Of a stretch of 64,000 nucleotides of DNA, positions 54,969-64,000 are shown piece after piece. The first letter of the stretch is position 1. Every line of letters starts with the position of its first letter. A model generated the notes under the pieces. The model saw only the letters and a list, made by a program, of their open reading frames with translations, was not told the origin of the DNA and searched no databases. The translations under genes were made by a program, and so were the position numbers. The DNA is from Xanthomonas chitinilytica (GTDB taxonomy: Bacteria > Pseudomonadota > Gammaproteobacteria > Xanthomonadales > Xanthomonadaceae). The DNA lies in the NCBI RefSeq assembly GCF_026107455.2, contig NZ_JAPCHY010000001.1, forward strand, positions 248,001 to 312,000, given 5' to 3'.

Positions 54969-56279
54969 TCAGGCGCCGCTTGCGCCGGGCACCGCCCCAT
55001 GCCGGGCACGCCGGCCGATCGCCAGCAGCGCCAGCGCGGTGAGCGCGGCGGTCGCGCACAGGTAATAGCCCACCGCCGCCAGCCCGTGGCGTTCGGCCAG
55101 CCAGGTGGCGGCATAGGGCGCCGGCGCCGCGCCGAGGATGCCGGCCAGGTTGAACGACAGCGACGAGCCGGTATAGCGCACCTGCACCGGATACAGCCCG
55201 GCCAGCATGGTGCCGCACGGGCCGTAGGTCAGTCCCATCAGGAACAGCCCCAGCGCCAGGAACGCCAGCACCTGCAACGGGTGCCCGGCCTGGAACAGCG
55301 GCGCGAACAGCAGCCCGAACACGAAGATCGCCGCGGTGGCGAACAGCATCGCGGTCACCGTGCCGCGGCGGTCGCCGTAGATCGCCGCCAGCGGGATGCC
55401 GCCGGCGAAGAACAGGATGCCCAGCATCTGCAGCATCAGGAACGCCTCGCGGTCGTAGCCCAGCGTCGAGGTGCCGTAGCCCAGGGTGAACACCGTCATC
55501 AGGTAGAACAGGACGAAGGTGGCGAACGCGGCCAGCGTGCCCACCACCAGCGCGAACGGGTGCTCGCGCACCACCGTCCAGACCGGCAACCGCACCCGCT
55601 GGTTGCGCTCCAGCGCCCGCCGGAAGTCCGGCGTCTCGTGGATGTTCAGCCGCACCCACAGCCCCACCGCCACCAGCAGCGCGCTGGCCAGGAACGGCAC
55701 CCGCCAGCCCCATTGCAGGAACTGCGCGTCGCTCATGCAGCGCCCCAGCAGCAGGAAGGTGCCGGCCGACAGCAGGAAGCCCAGCGGCGCCCCCAGCTGC
55801 GGGAACATGCCGTACCACGCGCGCTTGCCCGGCGGCGCGTTCTCGGTGGCCAGCAGCACCGCCCCGCTCCATTCGCCGCCCAGCCCCAGCCCCTGCCCGA
55901 ACCGGCACAGCGCCAGCAGCACCGGCGCCAGCAGGCCGATATCGGCGTAGGTGGGCAGCAGCCCGATCACCACGGTGGACACGCCCATGGTCAGCAGCGC
56001 CGCGACCAGCGTGGCCTTGCGGCCGATGCGGTCGCCGAAGTGGCCGAACACCGCCGAGCCCACCGGCCGCGCGACGAACGCCACCGCGAACGTGGCCAGC
56101 GACTGCAGCAGCGCCGCGCTGTCGCTGCTGGCCGGGAAGAACAGCTTGGGGAACACCAGCACCGCCGCCGTGGCGTAGATGTAGAAATCGAAGAACTCGA
56201 TGGTGGTGCCGACCAGGCTGGCCATCAGCACCCGGCGCGGCGAATTGGTGGCGGCAGTGGCGACGGCGGCGACGGTCAT
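54969..56279 (-). CDS. MHS-family major facilitator transporter
   Basis: A 436-residue protein with 12 predicted membrane helices. The N-terminal ASLVGTTIEFFDFYIYATAAVLVFPKLFFP and the loop GHFGDRIGRKATLV are the metabolite:H+ symporter (MHS) signature shared by ShiA and ProP. CRFGQGLGLGGEWSGAVLLATENAPPGKRAWY is the second half of that signature. The substrate cannot be told. The ATG at 56277-56279 lacks a strong ribosome-binding site. It stands alone, convergent with the GGDEF gene. Confidence 0.9.
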   Translation of the reverse strand: MTVAAVATAATNSPRRVLMASLVGTTIEFFDFYIYATAAVLVFPKLFFPASSDSAALLQSLATFAVAFVARPVGSAVFGHFGDRIGRKATLVAALLTMGVSTVVIGLLPTYADIGLLAPVLLALCRFGQGLGLGGEWSGAVLLATENAPPGKRAWYGMFPQLGAPLGFLLSAGTFLLLGRCMSDAQFLQWGWRVPFLASALLVAVGLWVRLNIHETPDFRRALERNQRVRLPVWTVVREHPFALVVGTLAAFATFVLFYLMTVFTLGYGTSTLGYDREAFLMLQMLGILFFAGGIPLAAIYGDRRGTVTAMLFATAAIFVFGLLFAPLFQAGHPLQVLAFLALGLFLMGLTYGPCGTMLAGLYPVQVRYTGSSLSFNLAGILGAAPAPYAATWLAERHGLAAVGYYLCATAALTALALLAIGRRARHGAVPGASGA

Positions 56280-56429
56280 GGGCACGGACGGAAACGGGAG
56301 CGGCCGATTCTGGCAGATCGCCCGCCTCCGCGAACGCCGGCCGGGCAGCGGATGCGACGTCCGTTTGCGGCCAGACAAGCGGCCGCGAAGGCGCCACGAT
56401 CGCGCTCCCTTGAACACCTGGAGCCCGTC

Positions 56430-56894
56430 ATGTTCCGCATCGAAGCCCTGCCCCTCGCCCCGTTCCTGCCGCTGCTCGCCTGCTCCGACGCCGAACTCGC
56501 CGCGCAGGGCGCCGCCCGCGTCGTTGCCGACGCGCCCACCGGCTATCCGTGCCGGGTCAGCCTGACCGACGCCACGCCCGGCGAAATGCTGGTGCTGCTG
56601 CCCTGGCCGCACCAGGACCACGACACCCCCTACCGCGCGTCCGGCCCGGTCTTCGTGCGGCAACTGGCACGGCAGGCGACGCCACAGACCGACGAAGTCC
56701 CGGCTTTCCTGCTGCGCCGTTCGCTGTCGGTGCGCGCCTACGACCAGCGCCACTGGATCGTCGCCGCCCGGGTCTGCACCGGCCAGGACCTGGCGGCGAC
56801 CGCGACGGAACTGTTTGCCGATCCGCGCGTGGGTTACCTGCACCTGCACAGCCCCGGATACGGCTGCTACCTGTGCCGGGTACTGCGGGCCTGA
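56430..56894 (+). CDS. DUF1203 family protein
   Basis: A 154-residue protein with GGAG upstream of its ATG (56430). GYPCRVSLTDATPGEMLVLLPWPHQ, TPYRASGPVFVRQ and the C-terminal YLHLHSPGYGCYLCRVLRA are DUF1203 features. No signal peptide, so it is probably cytosolic. Function unknown. It is divergent from the MHS transporter gene. Confidence 0.85.
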   Translation: MFRIEALPLAPFLPLLACSDAELAAQGAARVVADAPTGYPCRVSLTDATPGEMLVLLPWPHQDHDTPYRASGPVFVRQLARQATPQTDEVPAFLLRRSLSVRAYDQRHWIVAARVCTGQDLAATATELFADPRVGYLHLHSPGYGCYLCRVLRA

Positions 56895-57164
56895 GCGACG
56901 CGCCGGCGCCCGTGTTCGTTCCTGTCCTCGTCCACCCGGCCCCGCTCCGCCGCACCGGCGCGGATGCGGCGATCGGTCGCACCGGCGCCGTATCGCTTGC
57001 GGCAACAGGCCGCGCTCCGCCCCGCTCGGCCAGGCTTCACGGACGGGTAACACCGCCGCCTGCCACGCCCGCTACGCTCGGCCTGATTCCGACGTCCCTG
57101 CGGGCCCGGCTGCCGCCCGGCCCGCACCGGCGGCGGACCCGCACCCCCACGCAGGAGCACTCCC

Positions 57165-59138
57165 ATGACTGGATCGTCCACGCCGAAGTTCGAGCACGAA
57201 CCCGACGCCACCCGCCGCTACTGGCACAACAGCCCCGCCAACACCCTGCCGCCGCCGGACATGGTCGGCAACTACCAGCGTTTCAAGCCGCTGCCCACCG
57301 AAGGCATCGAATCGCGCCGGGCCTGGATCGTCGGCGGCGGCATCGCCGGCATGGCCGCCGCGTTCTACCTGATCCGTGACGGCCACATGCCCGGCGAGAA
57401 CATCACCCTCATCGAGGGCCTGGACATCGAGGGCGGCTCGCTCGACGGCTCCGGCAATCCCGAGGACGGCTATCTCGTGCGCGGCGGCCGCGAGATGAAC
57501 TGGAACTACGACAATCTCTGGGACATGTTCCAGGACGTGCCGGCGCTGGAGCTGCCCGAGGGCTTCAGCGTGCTGGACGAATACCGCCTGGCCAACGATG
57601 CCGACTCCAACTGGTCCAAGTCGCGGCTGATGCACCAGCAGGGCCGGGTGGTCGAGGACTTCGCCAGCTTCGGCCTCAGCAAGAAGCAACAGTGGGAAGT
57701 GGTCAGCCTGCTGCTCAAGCGCAAGGACGAGCTCGACGACCTGACCATCGAGGACCATTTCAGCGAAGGCTTCCTGCAGAGCAAGTTCTGGTTCCTGTTC
57801 CGCTCGATGTTCGCCTTCGAGAACTGGCACAGCCTGCTGGAGATGAAGCTGTACATGCACCGTTTCCTCGATTCGATCGACGGCTTCGGCGACATGTCCA
57901 CGCTGGTGTTCCCCAAGTACAACCAGTACGACACCTTCGTCACCCCGCTGATCCGGCTGCTGCGCAGCAAGGGCGTGCAGGTGCGCTTCGGCACCAAGGT
58001 GCTGGACATGGATTTCGACGTGCAGGGCGAACACCGCACCGTCACCGCGCTGCACACCCGCACGAAGGACGGGGACGGCCGCATCGAGGTCGCCGCGCGC
58101 GACCTGGTGATCGCCCTGACCGGCTCGATGACCGAGGACACCGCCTATGGCGACCTGGACAACGTGCCGGTGCTCCAGCGCCGCGAAGGCGGCCCCGCCG
58201 AGGACAGCGGCTGGGCGCTGTGGCGCAACCTGGCCAGGCACTCGCCGGTATTCGGCAAGCCGGACAAGTTCTGCGGCGACATCGACCGCTCGATGTGGGA
58301 ATCGGCCACCCTGACCTGCAGGCCCTCGCCGCTGGTGGACCGGCTGCGCGAACTGTCGGTCAACGATCCCGCCTCCGGCCGCACCGTGACCGGCGGCATC
58401 ATCACCTTCACCGACTCCAACTGGGTGCTCAGCGTCACCATCAACCGCCAGCCGCACTTCCCCGGGCAACCCGGGGACGTGGTGGTGATGTGGGTCTACG
58501 CCCTGCTGATGGACCAGCCCGGCAACTTCGTGAAGAAGACCATGCCCGAATGCACCGGCCGCGAGATCGTGGCCGAGCTGTGCTACCACCTGGGCATCGC
58601 CGACCGGCTCGACGCCATCGTGCCGCACACCAAGGTGCGGCTGGCGCTGATGCCCTACATCACCGCCCAGTTCATGCCGCGCGCGGCCGGCGACCGCCCG
58701 CGCGTGGTGCCGGCCGGCTGCACCAACCTGGCCCTGGTCGGCCAGTTCGTGGAGACCGCCAACGACGTGGTGTTCACCATGGAAAGCTCGGTGCGCACCG
58801 CCCGCGTGGCGGTCTATACCCTGCTCGACCTGCCCAAGCAGGTGCCCGACCTCAGCCCCACCCAGTACGACATCCGCAGCCTGCTCAAGGGCGCCCGCGC
58901 GCTCAACAGCGGCGAGCCCTTCCCCGGCGAACGCCTGCTGCACAAGCTGCTGGACGACACCTACTACGCCCACATCCTGCCGCCGCTGCCGAAGAACGAA
59001 GGCGAATCCACCCGGCGCGAGCGCCTGGAGGCCGAACTGGCCGGCCTGCGCGACAAGAGCGGCGCGATGCTGCAGGGCGTGGCGCAGTGGATCGAACGGT
59101 TCGGCAACCAGCTGCGCAAGGGACGCGACAAGGACTGA
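57165..59138 (+). CDS. ohyA: Oleate hydratase
   Basis: A 657-residue FAD-containing fatty acid hydratase (formerly the myosin-cross-reactive antigen family). It adds water to the cis-9 double bond of oleate. The N-terminal FAD fold has [21 protein letters not shown] and [28 protein letters not shown] and [11 protein letters not shown] are catalytic-region features. The ATG at 57165 follows GGAGCACTCCC. Known roles include detoxifying unsaturated fatty acids. It is flanked by a strong hairpin downstream and stands alone. Confidence 0.95.
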   Translation: MTGSSTPKFEHEPDATRRYWHNSPANTLPPPDMVGNYQRFKPLPTEGIESRRAWIVGGGIAGMAAAFYLIRDGHMPGENITLIEGLDIEGGSLDGSGNPEDGYLVRGGREMNWNYDNLWDMFQDVPALELPEGFSVLDEYRLANDADSNWSKSRLMHQQGRVVEDFASFGLSKKQQWEVVSLLLKRKDELDDLTIEDHFSEGFLQSKFWFLFRSMFAFENWHSLLEMKLYMHRFLDSIDGFGDMSTLVFPKYNQYDTFVTPLIRLLRSKGVQVRFGTKVLDMDFDVQGEHRTVTALHTRTKDGDGRIEVAARDLVIALTGSMTEDTAYGDLDNVPVLQRREGGPAEDSGWALWRNLARHSPVFGKPDKFCGDIDRSMWESATLTCRPSPLVDRLRELSVNDPASGRTVTGGIITFTDSNWVLSVTINRQPHFPGQPGDVVVMWVYALLMDQPGNFVKKTMPECTGREIVAELCYHLGIADRLDAIVPHTKVRLALMPYITAQFMPRAAGDRPRVVPAGCTNLALVGQFVETANDVVFTMESSVRTARVAVYTLLDLPKQVPDLSPTQYDIRSLLKGARALNSGEPFPGERLLHKLLDDTYYAHILPPLPKNEGESTRRERLEAELAGLRDKSGAMLQGVAQWIERFGNQLRKGRDKD

Positions 59139-59490
59139 GCCCTGGCCCCGGCGGGCCGGATCGCGGAATCGCAGGATGGAAGAGGCACCCCGGCGCCTCT
59201 TCCATCCGCCTGCGACCTGCCCGGGAGACGGCGCTTGGCGCCCGTTGCCGCCCTCTCCGGCTTCAAGGCCTCGCAGGCGTCGAACCGGCCCGCTTTCCCT
59301 GCGGCCGGTCTTTGCCCGTATCCGACATCGTGAACGGCGGCGCGGATGCCTTCAACGATCCTGCACATCGGTGAACCCCGCATGGGCTCGGGAATGGCAA
59401 CGGCGGCCATTTCACGACCTGATCGCGGCGAAGGCGTCTAGCGTGTCGGGCATGCGGGAAAACACGCATTCGCCCCCAGGAGAAAGCACG
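59139..59490. other. Intergenic region between oleate hydratase and PepSY genes
   Basis: In these 352 bases, apart from the hairpin at 59174-59207, I see no gene. The AGGAGA ribosome-binding site of the downstream gene lies at its right end. Confidence 0.45.
59174..59207 (+). terminator. Strong hairpin after oleate hydratase
   Basis: GGATGGAAGAGGC pairs perfectly with GCCTCTTCCATCC (13 bp, 8-nt loop), 36 nt beyond the stop. No T-tract follows. Confidence 0.6.
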
Positions 59491-59925
59491 ATGACCCACC
59501 GACATTTCCGTATCGCACTGCTGGCCGCCGCCGCGACCGTCGCCGGCACCGGACTGGCGCAGGCGCAGGACGCCCTGACCGCACCGCAGGTGCGCGCGCA
59601 GCTGGAAGCGCAGGGCTACACCAAGGTGCACGACATCAAGTTCGATGACGGCATGTGGGAGGCCGATGCCACCAGCGCCGACGGCAAGCGCGTCGACCTG
59701 CGTCTGGACCCGCGCACCGGCACCGTCTACCCGGACACCGCGGTGTCGCAGCTGAGCGAGGCCGACATCCGCGCGCAACTGTCCACCGCCGGTTACAGCG
59801 ACGTACACGACGTCGAGTTCGACGACGGGCTGTGGAAGGCCGAAGCCAAAGACGCGAACGGACGGAAGGTCGACCTCCGCCTGGACCCGGCCACCGGCGC
59901 GGTGATCGGCCAGGACCGCGACTGA
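59491..59925 (+). CDS. Periplasmic protein with two PepSY-like repeats
   Basis: A 144-residue protein; its ATG (59491) follows AGGAGA. A signal peptide ends at LAQAQD (about 26). Two copies of a roughly 45-residue unit follow: VRAQLEAQGYTKVHDI with FDDGMWEADATSADGKRVDL, and IRAQLSTAGYSDVHDV with FDDGLWKAEAKDANGRKVDL. These look like PepSY domains, often periplasmic regulators or inhibitors. Function unknown. It stands alone before the baeRF gene. Confidence 0.8.
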   Translation: MTHRHFRIALLAAAATVAGTGLAQAQDALTAPQVRAQLEAQGYTKVHDIKFDDGMWEADATSADGKRVDLRLDPRTGTVYPDTAVSQLSEADIRAQLSTAGYSDVHDVEFDDGLWKAEAKDANGRKVDLRLDPATGAVIGQDRD

Positions 59926-60199
59926 GCACGGATGCCGGGATCGGGTCCCGGCACCCGGCAAGCGGACAGGGGCGCCCTGCCTGCGAGGGCTGAACGCGAC
60001 AGGAGAACGTGAGGTCCTTCCGGTTGACGGTCTTGTCCGCCGATGCATGCGACCCCGTCCACAGGCAAGGATGCGCGTTGACGCCGGGGATCGCCGCACA
60101 TGGCGCCACCCGGCTACCGAACGAACGGTTTTCCGCCTGATGCCGCGTTTCCCTGCCGGGTCGGGCAAGCCCTCCCCCATCTGGCGAAGGAAGAATCCC

Positions 60200-61318
60200 A
60201 TGCTTTATCTCGACACTCCGACGGCACGTGACTTGTCCACCCTGAACGGATTGCGTGCGGACGTCTGCGTTCCGATCTATCTGCCGACGACGCCCATCAC
60301 CCAGGACATCCACAAGGCACGCATCGGGCTCGCCAACCTCGCCAAGGAGGCGGTCGGACAGCTTCGTGACGGGGGAACCGACAAGCGGCGTCTTGCCGCG
60401 CTCGAGGAGCATCTGCACGACCTTGCCGATGACGATGAGTTCTGGCGCTTCCAGGCGCATAGCCTTGCCGTCTTCGCCACCCCGGATTCCCTGCGCACAT
60501 TCCGCCTGGCCAACACGCTGAGCGAGGCCGTGGAAGTTTCCGACCGCTTCCACCTCAAGCCGCTGATCCGCGCCATCACCTTCCCGCACGCGGCCTACGT
60601 GCTGGCGATCTCGGAGAACGACGTCCGGCTGGTCGAGGTCTCGGCCGACCTGCCGGCGACGACGGTGAAGGTGCCCGATCTGCCCAGGGACGCGGCCAGC
60701 GCCGTCGGCAAGTCCACCATCAACGACCGCTCGCCGAGCGGGCGCGTGCAGGGCAACGAGGGGCAGAAGACCCGTCTGGCGCAGTATGTGCGCAAGGTCG
60801 ATGCCGCCCTGCGCCCGATCCTCGCCGGCAGCGACCTGCCCGTCGTTCTCGCCGCGACCCAGCCCGTGGAGGCCATCTTCCGTTCTGTGAGCTCCATCGC
60901 CGCCCTGCCGCAGGCCATATCCGGGAGCCACGACAGGACCAGCGACGCCGATCTCGCAAGCGCCGCGCGCCCGATCCTCGATGCGTACTACGCAGGGCAG
61001 ATCGCGGACTTCAGGGCCCTGTTCGAAACGCGCAGGGGCCAGCGCCGCGCCACGACCGATATCTCCGACGCCGCACGGGCGGCGACGTTCGGCAACATCG
61101 ACCAGCTCCTGGTCGACATCGACAATGTCGTGGACGGGAGCGTGGACGAGGAAACCGGCGAGGTGACGTTCGACGGGGCCGGCGATGCCCGCAACTACGG
61201 CATTGTCGACGAGATCGCCGGCCGCGCACTGCGCTCGGGCGCGAAGGTGCTCGGGGTACGCAAGGAGGATATCCCCGAGGAAAAACCGCTCGCCGCGATC
61301 CTGCGAAGCCCGCTCTGA
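60200..61318 (+). CDS. baeRF family 11-like protein (bacterial eRF1-type domain)
   Basis: A 372-residue cytosolic protein whose ATG (60200) follows AAGGAAG. CVPIYLPTTPITQDIHKARIGLANLAKEAVGQL and the later YYAGQIADFRALFETRRGQRRATTDISDAARAATFGNIDQLL match the bacterial archaeo-eukaryotic release factor family. These proteins are proposed to act on stalled ribosomes or in stress, but biochemical evidence is thin. The next gene encodes a universal stress protein (opposite strand), consistent with a stress locus. Confidence is good for family, low for function. Confidence 0.82.
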   Translation: MLYLDTPTARDLSTLNGLRADVCVPIYLPTTPITQDIHKARIGLANLAKEAVGQLRDGGTDKRRLAALEEHLHDLADDDEFWRFQAHSLAVFATPDSLRTFRLANTLSEAVEVSDRFHLKPLIRAITFPHAAYVLAISENDVRLVEVSADLPATTVKVPDLPRDAASAVGKSTINDRSPSGRVQGNEGQKTRLAQYVRKVDAALRPILAGSDLPVVLAATQPVEAIFRSVSSIAALPQAISGSHDRTSDADLASAARPILDAYYAGQIADFRALFETRRGQRRATTDISDAARAATFGNIDQLLVDIDNVVDGSVDEETGEVTFDGAGDARNYGIVDEIAGRALRSGAKVLGVRKEDIPEEKPLAAILRSPL

Positions 61319-61543
61319 CCGTATCCCGGAAAAGTTGGAGCAGAAGCCGTCGGGGCCGCGACGCCGCCTGTGCGGCCGGTCCTCCATCAGCTTCGCTGTC
61401 GTGAAGTGCTTCGCTGCTTCCTGGCCCGCAGCCGCGCTACGGGCCGGCGAATCGTCGGGAAACCGTCCTCGCACGGCCGACTTCCGCCGCGGACGGTTTC
61501 CGCCGCTCACGCTCCTGGAGCGGATTCCGCGCGCCGTCTCCCG

Positions 61544-62435
61544 TCATGGTCGACCGGTCGCCACCAGAACATCGCACGCGGCTTCCACGATCAACCGCCG
61601 CGCCACGCTGCCGAGCACGGCTTGCAGCGCGGCGCCGCGCCCGTGCGACCCCAGGGCCAGCAGGTCGACGCGCGCGCCTCTGGAGAAGCGCACCAGGGCC
61701 GGACCGGGCTCGCCGTCGAGGATGCGGACCGGGAGCTTTCCCGCTCCCGGGATGTCGCGCTGGAATGCGGAAAGCGCCTCGCGCGCCTGTCCGGCCAGCG
61801 CCGCGTGATATCGATCGATATCGGCCTGCGCCATCCCGGCGCGCAACATCGCCTGCTGGAACGGGAGAGGCACGCCGACGGCCTGGACCAGCTGCAAGGC
61901 GGCGTCGGGAGCCAGCCTGCGGGCCTGGGAGACCGCGCCTGCCGATTGCGGTGAGCCGTCGACGGCCACGGCCACGCGCCGGTAGGGACCTGCCGCTGGC
62001 CTCCTGACCACGAGCACCGGGGCGGCGGAGGTCCTGATCACCCTGTCCGCGTTGGAGCCCAGGATCCTGGCCTTGAGCGTGCTGCCCTTGCCCGGCCCCA
62101 CCACCACGACATCCGCGCGGCGCGCGCGCGCCACCTGCGCGGATGGTCCCGTGCGGCGATCCGAACGCCACCTGCACCTCGGTCCGCGGCGTCCGGCCGT
62201 TCTCGGCCAGCGACGCCTCGATGGCCGCGACCGTCTGTCGTTCGAGCCTTGCCCTCAGTTCGCTCTCGGCGAGATCCAAATGGGCGGCGGCCGCCGGCAC
62301 CGGTTCCGCCTCGATGACGTGCAGCACGACCAGCCGGGCCGCATGCGCGCTTGCCAGCTGCGACGCCCGGGCCAGCACGACATCGCTGCCGGCTTCGAGA
62401 TCGAGGGCGGCAAGGACCGTACCTATCTTTTCCAT
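61544..62435 (-). pseudogene. Tandem universal stress protein with a single-base frameshift
   Basis: Two Usp domains lie on one reading path with a frame break. Domain 1 starts at the ATG 62433-62435 (MEKIGTVLAALDLEAGSDVVL) and continues to FGSPHGTIR. About 62130-62150 the frame shifts and resumes at ARARRADVVVVGPGKGSTLKARILGS. Domain 2 ends with LGSHGRGAALQAVLGSVARRL, a normal ATP-binding GxxGx9GS motif. Total length 892 bp is 3n+1, so one extra base is present, inside a GCGC-rich run (62118-62132 on the plus strand). It may be a true mutation, programmed frameshifting or a sequencing error in a GC run. If corrected, it would be a complete tandem UspA of about 296 residues. Confidence 0.82.
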
Positions 62436-62755
62436 CGTCGCCGCCTCCCGCGTCATCGGTTGTCCACGCATGGACACCTGCGTCGGATCATCATAGGCGA
62501 AGACTTCGGCATGACGGCCAGGCTCGACGACGGCGAACAGGATCCGCCTGGCGGTGCCCGAAGCCCGTGATCGCCGGCGAAGCAGCCCCAAGGTGTGGAA
62601 GGTACCGGCGGGGACCGGGAGGCGTTGCGGATTCCCGTGACGGCACGGGAAGAAGATGCCTGCGGCAAGCCACGGCAGCTGCCGCAGGCACGCCGTCACC
62701 GTACGGTCATGCCACGGCACTAGCCTGCGCGGCACTCCAGGGGAAAGGCGGCAGC
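62436..62755. promoter_or_regulatory. Divergent region between the usp gene and the ECF sigma gene
   Basis: These 320 bases hold no gene. Two inverted repeats are evident: TGTCCA/TGGACA (62461-62476) 26 bases upstream of the usp start, and a perfect 11-bp TGCCTGCGGCA/TGCCGCAGGCA (62657-62690) 65 bases upstream of the ECF GTG. Either could be a protein site; the second could also be a hairpin in the leader. Confidence 0.45.
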
Positions 62756-63280
62756 GTGCCCGAGCAGCCACAACGGGGATTGGCGCGCATGTTCGCGCAG
62801 CACGGGCCGGTACTGCGCGGTTTCTTCGCCCGTCGCGGCGCGAAGGACGAAGCCGAGGACCTGGTGCAGGAAACCTACCTGCGGCTGCTGCGGGCGCACC
62901 AGTGCCAGGGTGATGCGATCGCCAATCCCGAGGCGTACCTGTTCACGGTCGCGCTGAATCTCGCGCGCGAACAGGCCGCGCGCCGGCGCCGGCCGCTGCT
63001 GCCGATCGAGGAACTGGAGAACACCACCGCGCTGCTGGCCGCCACCGAAAGCGTCGAGGACGCAGCCGAACGCGCGCAGCGCCGGCAACGCCTGCAGGAT
63101 CTTCTCGCCACGCTGCCCGGGCACACCCGCGCGGTGCTGGTGATGCAGTACCGCGACGGCATGAGCTACAAGCAGATCGCCGAACGCCTGGGCGTGTCCT
63201 CGCACATGGTCAAGAAGCACGTGGTGCGCGGGCTTTCCGTGTGCCGGCGGGCCCTGGCCGACACCGCGGAGGCGTGGTGA
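62756..63280 (+). CDS. FecI-like ECF sigma factor
   Basis: A 174-residue extracytoplasmic-function sigma factor with GTG start at 62756, GGGGAAAGG upstream. Region 2: DEAEDLVQETYLRLLRAH, followed by NPEAYLFTVALNLAREQAARRRRP. Region 4 helix-turn-helix: MSYKQIAERLGVSSHMVKKHVVRGL. Its stop overlaps the FecR gene (GTGA), the classic FecI-FecR pair for iron- or siderophore-responsive control. The regulated receptor is expected beyond the window. Confidence 0.93.
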   Translation: MPEQPQRGLARMFAQHGPVLRGFFARRGAKDEAEDLVQETYLRLLRAHQCQGDAIANPEAYLFTVALNLAREQAARRRRPLLPIEELENTTALLAATESVEDAAERAQRRQRLQDLLATLPGHTRAVLVMQYRDGMSYKQIAERLGVSSHMVKKHVVRGLSVCRRALADTAEAW

Positions 63281-64000
63281 GCGAGGCCAGGCCACATCCG
63301 CGCATCATGCACGAGGCCGCCCATTGGCATGCGTTGCAGCGCCAGGGCGAACTGAGCGCGACGCAGCAGGCGCGCTTCATGGACTGGCTGCTCACCTCGC
63401 CCGGCCACCTGCGCGAGTACCTCGCGATCTCCCGCACCGCCGGAGAACTGCGCGATGCCATGCAGGGGATGCCGGTCGACCTGGAGGCGCTGCTGGCAAG
63501 CGCGCCCGTGCAGGCAGTGGCCGACAACGTCGTCGCGCTTCCGGCCCGGCGCACTGGGCCGGAAACCGCCGCTCCCCGTCGTCGCCGATGGCGGATGCCG
63601 CGCGCTGCGGTGGCGGCGTTCATGCTGCTCGGCGTCGGCATCGCGGCACACATCGCCTGGCCGCAGCAGCAACAGTACGCCGCGGCGCACGGCGCGCCGC
63701 GGACCTTCGAACTGCCGGACCGCAGCGTGGTGCACCTGAACGCGGAGAGCGAACTGTCGATCCGCTTCACCCTGTTCCAGCGCCGAATCGAACTGGCGCG
63801 CGGACAGGCGAGTTTCGTGGTCGCCGCCGACCGCCGGCCGTTCGCCGTGCATGCCGCCGGCCTGCAGGTGCGGGACATCGGCACGACCTTCGACGTATCG
63901 CTGCTGCGCGAGCAGGCCCGCATCGGCGTCGCCGAGGGCCGCGTGCAGGTGCTGGGCGAAGCCGGCAATCGCCGTCCGCTGGCCGACCTGCGCGCCGGCC
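63277..64000 (+). CDS. FecR-like anti-sigma factor (3' end outside window)
   Basis: A GTG start at 63277 overlaps the ECF stop. The first 241 codons are in the window. The N-terminal cytosolic FecR_N domain includes EAAHWHALQRQGELSATQQARFMDWL and SPGHLREYL. One membrane helix (about 110-128, VAAFMLLGVGIAAHIAWP) follows. The periplasmic part shows RTFELPDRSVVHLNAESELSIRF and ELARGQASFVVA, the FecR core. It relays a signal from an outer-membrane receptor to the adjacent sigma factor. The truncation is the window edge. Confidence 0.93.
   Translation, partial: MSEARPHPRIMHEAAHWHALQRQGELSATQQARFMDWLLTSPGHLREYLAISRTAGELRDAMQGMPVDLEALLASAPVQAVADNVVALPARRTGPETAAPRRRRWRMPRAAVAAFMLLGVGIAAHIAWPQQQQYAAAHGAPRTFELPDRSVVHLNAESELSIRFTLFQRRIELARGQASFVVAADRRPFAVHAAGLQVRDIGTTFDVSLLREQARIGVAEGRVQVLGEAGNRRPLADLRAG

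Noticed and set aside
1..64000. CRISPR arrays, insertion sequences, prophage or integrase genes
   Set aside because: No regularly spaced repeats, transposase, integrase or phage structural genes were seen. tRNA-Val and tRNA-Asn were inspected for duplicated 3' ends that would mark integration; none was found.

Overview
The window looks like a chromosomal segment of a high-GC gammaproteobacterium of the family Xanthomonadaceae/Lysobacteraceae (Stenotrophomonas, Pseudoxanthomonas, Luteimonas or Lysobacter-like; the genus is not settled by what I can see). The reasons are: a VirB7 lipoprotein that reads into an N0-type domain, as in the antibacterial Xanthomonas-type T4SS; an Oar-like TonB-dependent receptor; a minor-pilin operon fimU-pilV-pilW-pilX-pilY1-pilE; GTAG-type REP hairpins like the SMAG repeats of Stenotrophomonas; and petABC followed by sspA-sspB. 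Gene density is high, with many ATGA, GTGA or TGATG stop/start overlaps. I see no insertion sequence, prophage or CRISPR array.

Left edge (1-3 kb): the end of a type IV secretion locus, virB7 (cut by the window) and virD4, separated by 430 bp of palindrome-rich non-coding DNA. tRNA-Val follows, then uvrB. 5.4-14 kb: type IV pilus genes. A lone fimT with the GRxR motif linked to DNA uptake faces a six-gene minor-pilin operon, with tRNA-Asn and a strong bidirectional terminator between them. 14-24.8 kb: ppnN, an Oar-like TonB receptor with a candidate Pho box, an overlapping grxD - SDR - marC operon, a superoxide-dismutase homologue missing two metal ligands, purEK, and a Trm112-like gene with nadC. 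24.8-31 kb: REP pairs, two conserved unknown proteins, and petA-petB-petC-sspA-sspB (cytochrome bc1 plus stringent-starvation proteins).

31-40.7 kb: a lytic transglycosylase, then miaB, phoH, ybeY, corC. This widely conserved order is interrupted by a visibly lower-GC DKNYY lipoprotein gene and an unknown periplasmic protein. A DUF4105 protein and CorA follow. 40.8-53.5 kb: a polyamine region holding putrescine import (potF-G-H-I) and catabolism (an aldehyde dehydrogenase, a class III aminotransferase, two glutamine-synthetase-like gamma-glutamylpolyamine synthetases, a PuuD-like hydrolase and a PuuB-like oxidase). It is arranged as leftward and rightward units around a 156-bp divergent intergenic region. 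Together these could carry putrescine through gamma-glutamylated intermediates to GABA and succinate; no separate puuC was seen.

53.5-64 kb: a double-receiver GGDEF protein, an MHS-family transporter, DUF1203, oleate hydratase, a tandem PepSY-like periplasmic protein, a baeRF-family protein, a frameshifted tandem universal stress protein, and an ECF sigma factor with FecR-type anti-sigma cut by the right edge.

The items most worth a second look are the ligand-deficient SOD homologue, the T4SS edge and its leader, the SDR with a Lys-to-Gln change, fimT, and the hairpin array after potF. Apart from the ligand-deficient SOD, I see no clear candidate for a wholly undescribed system.
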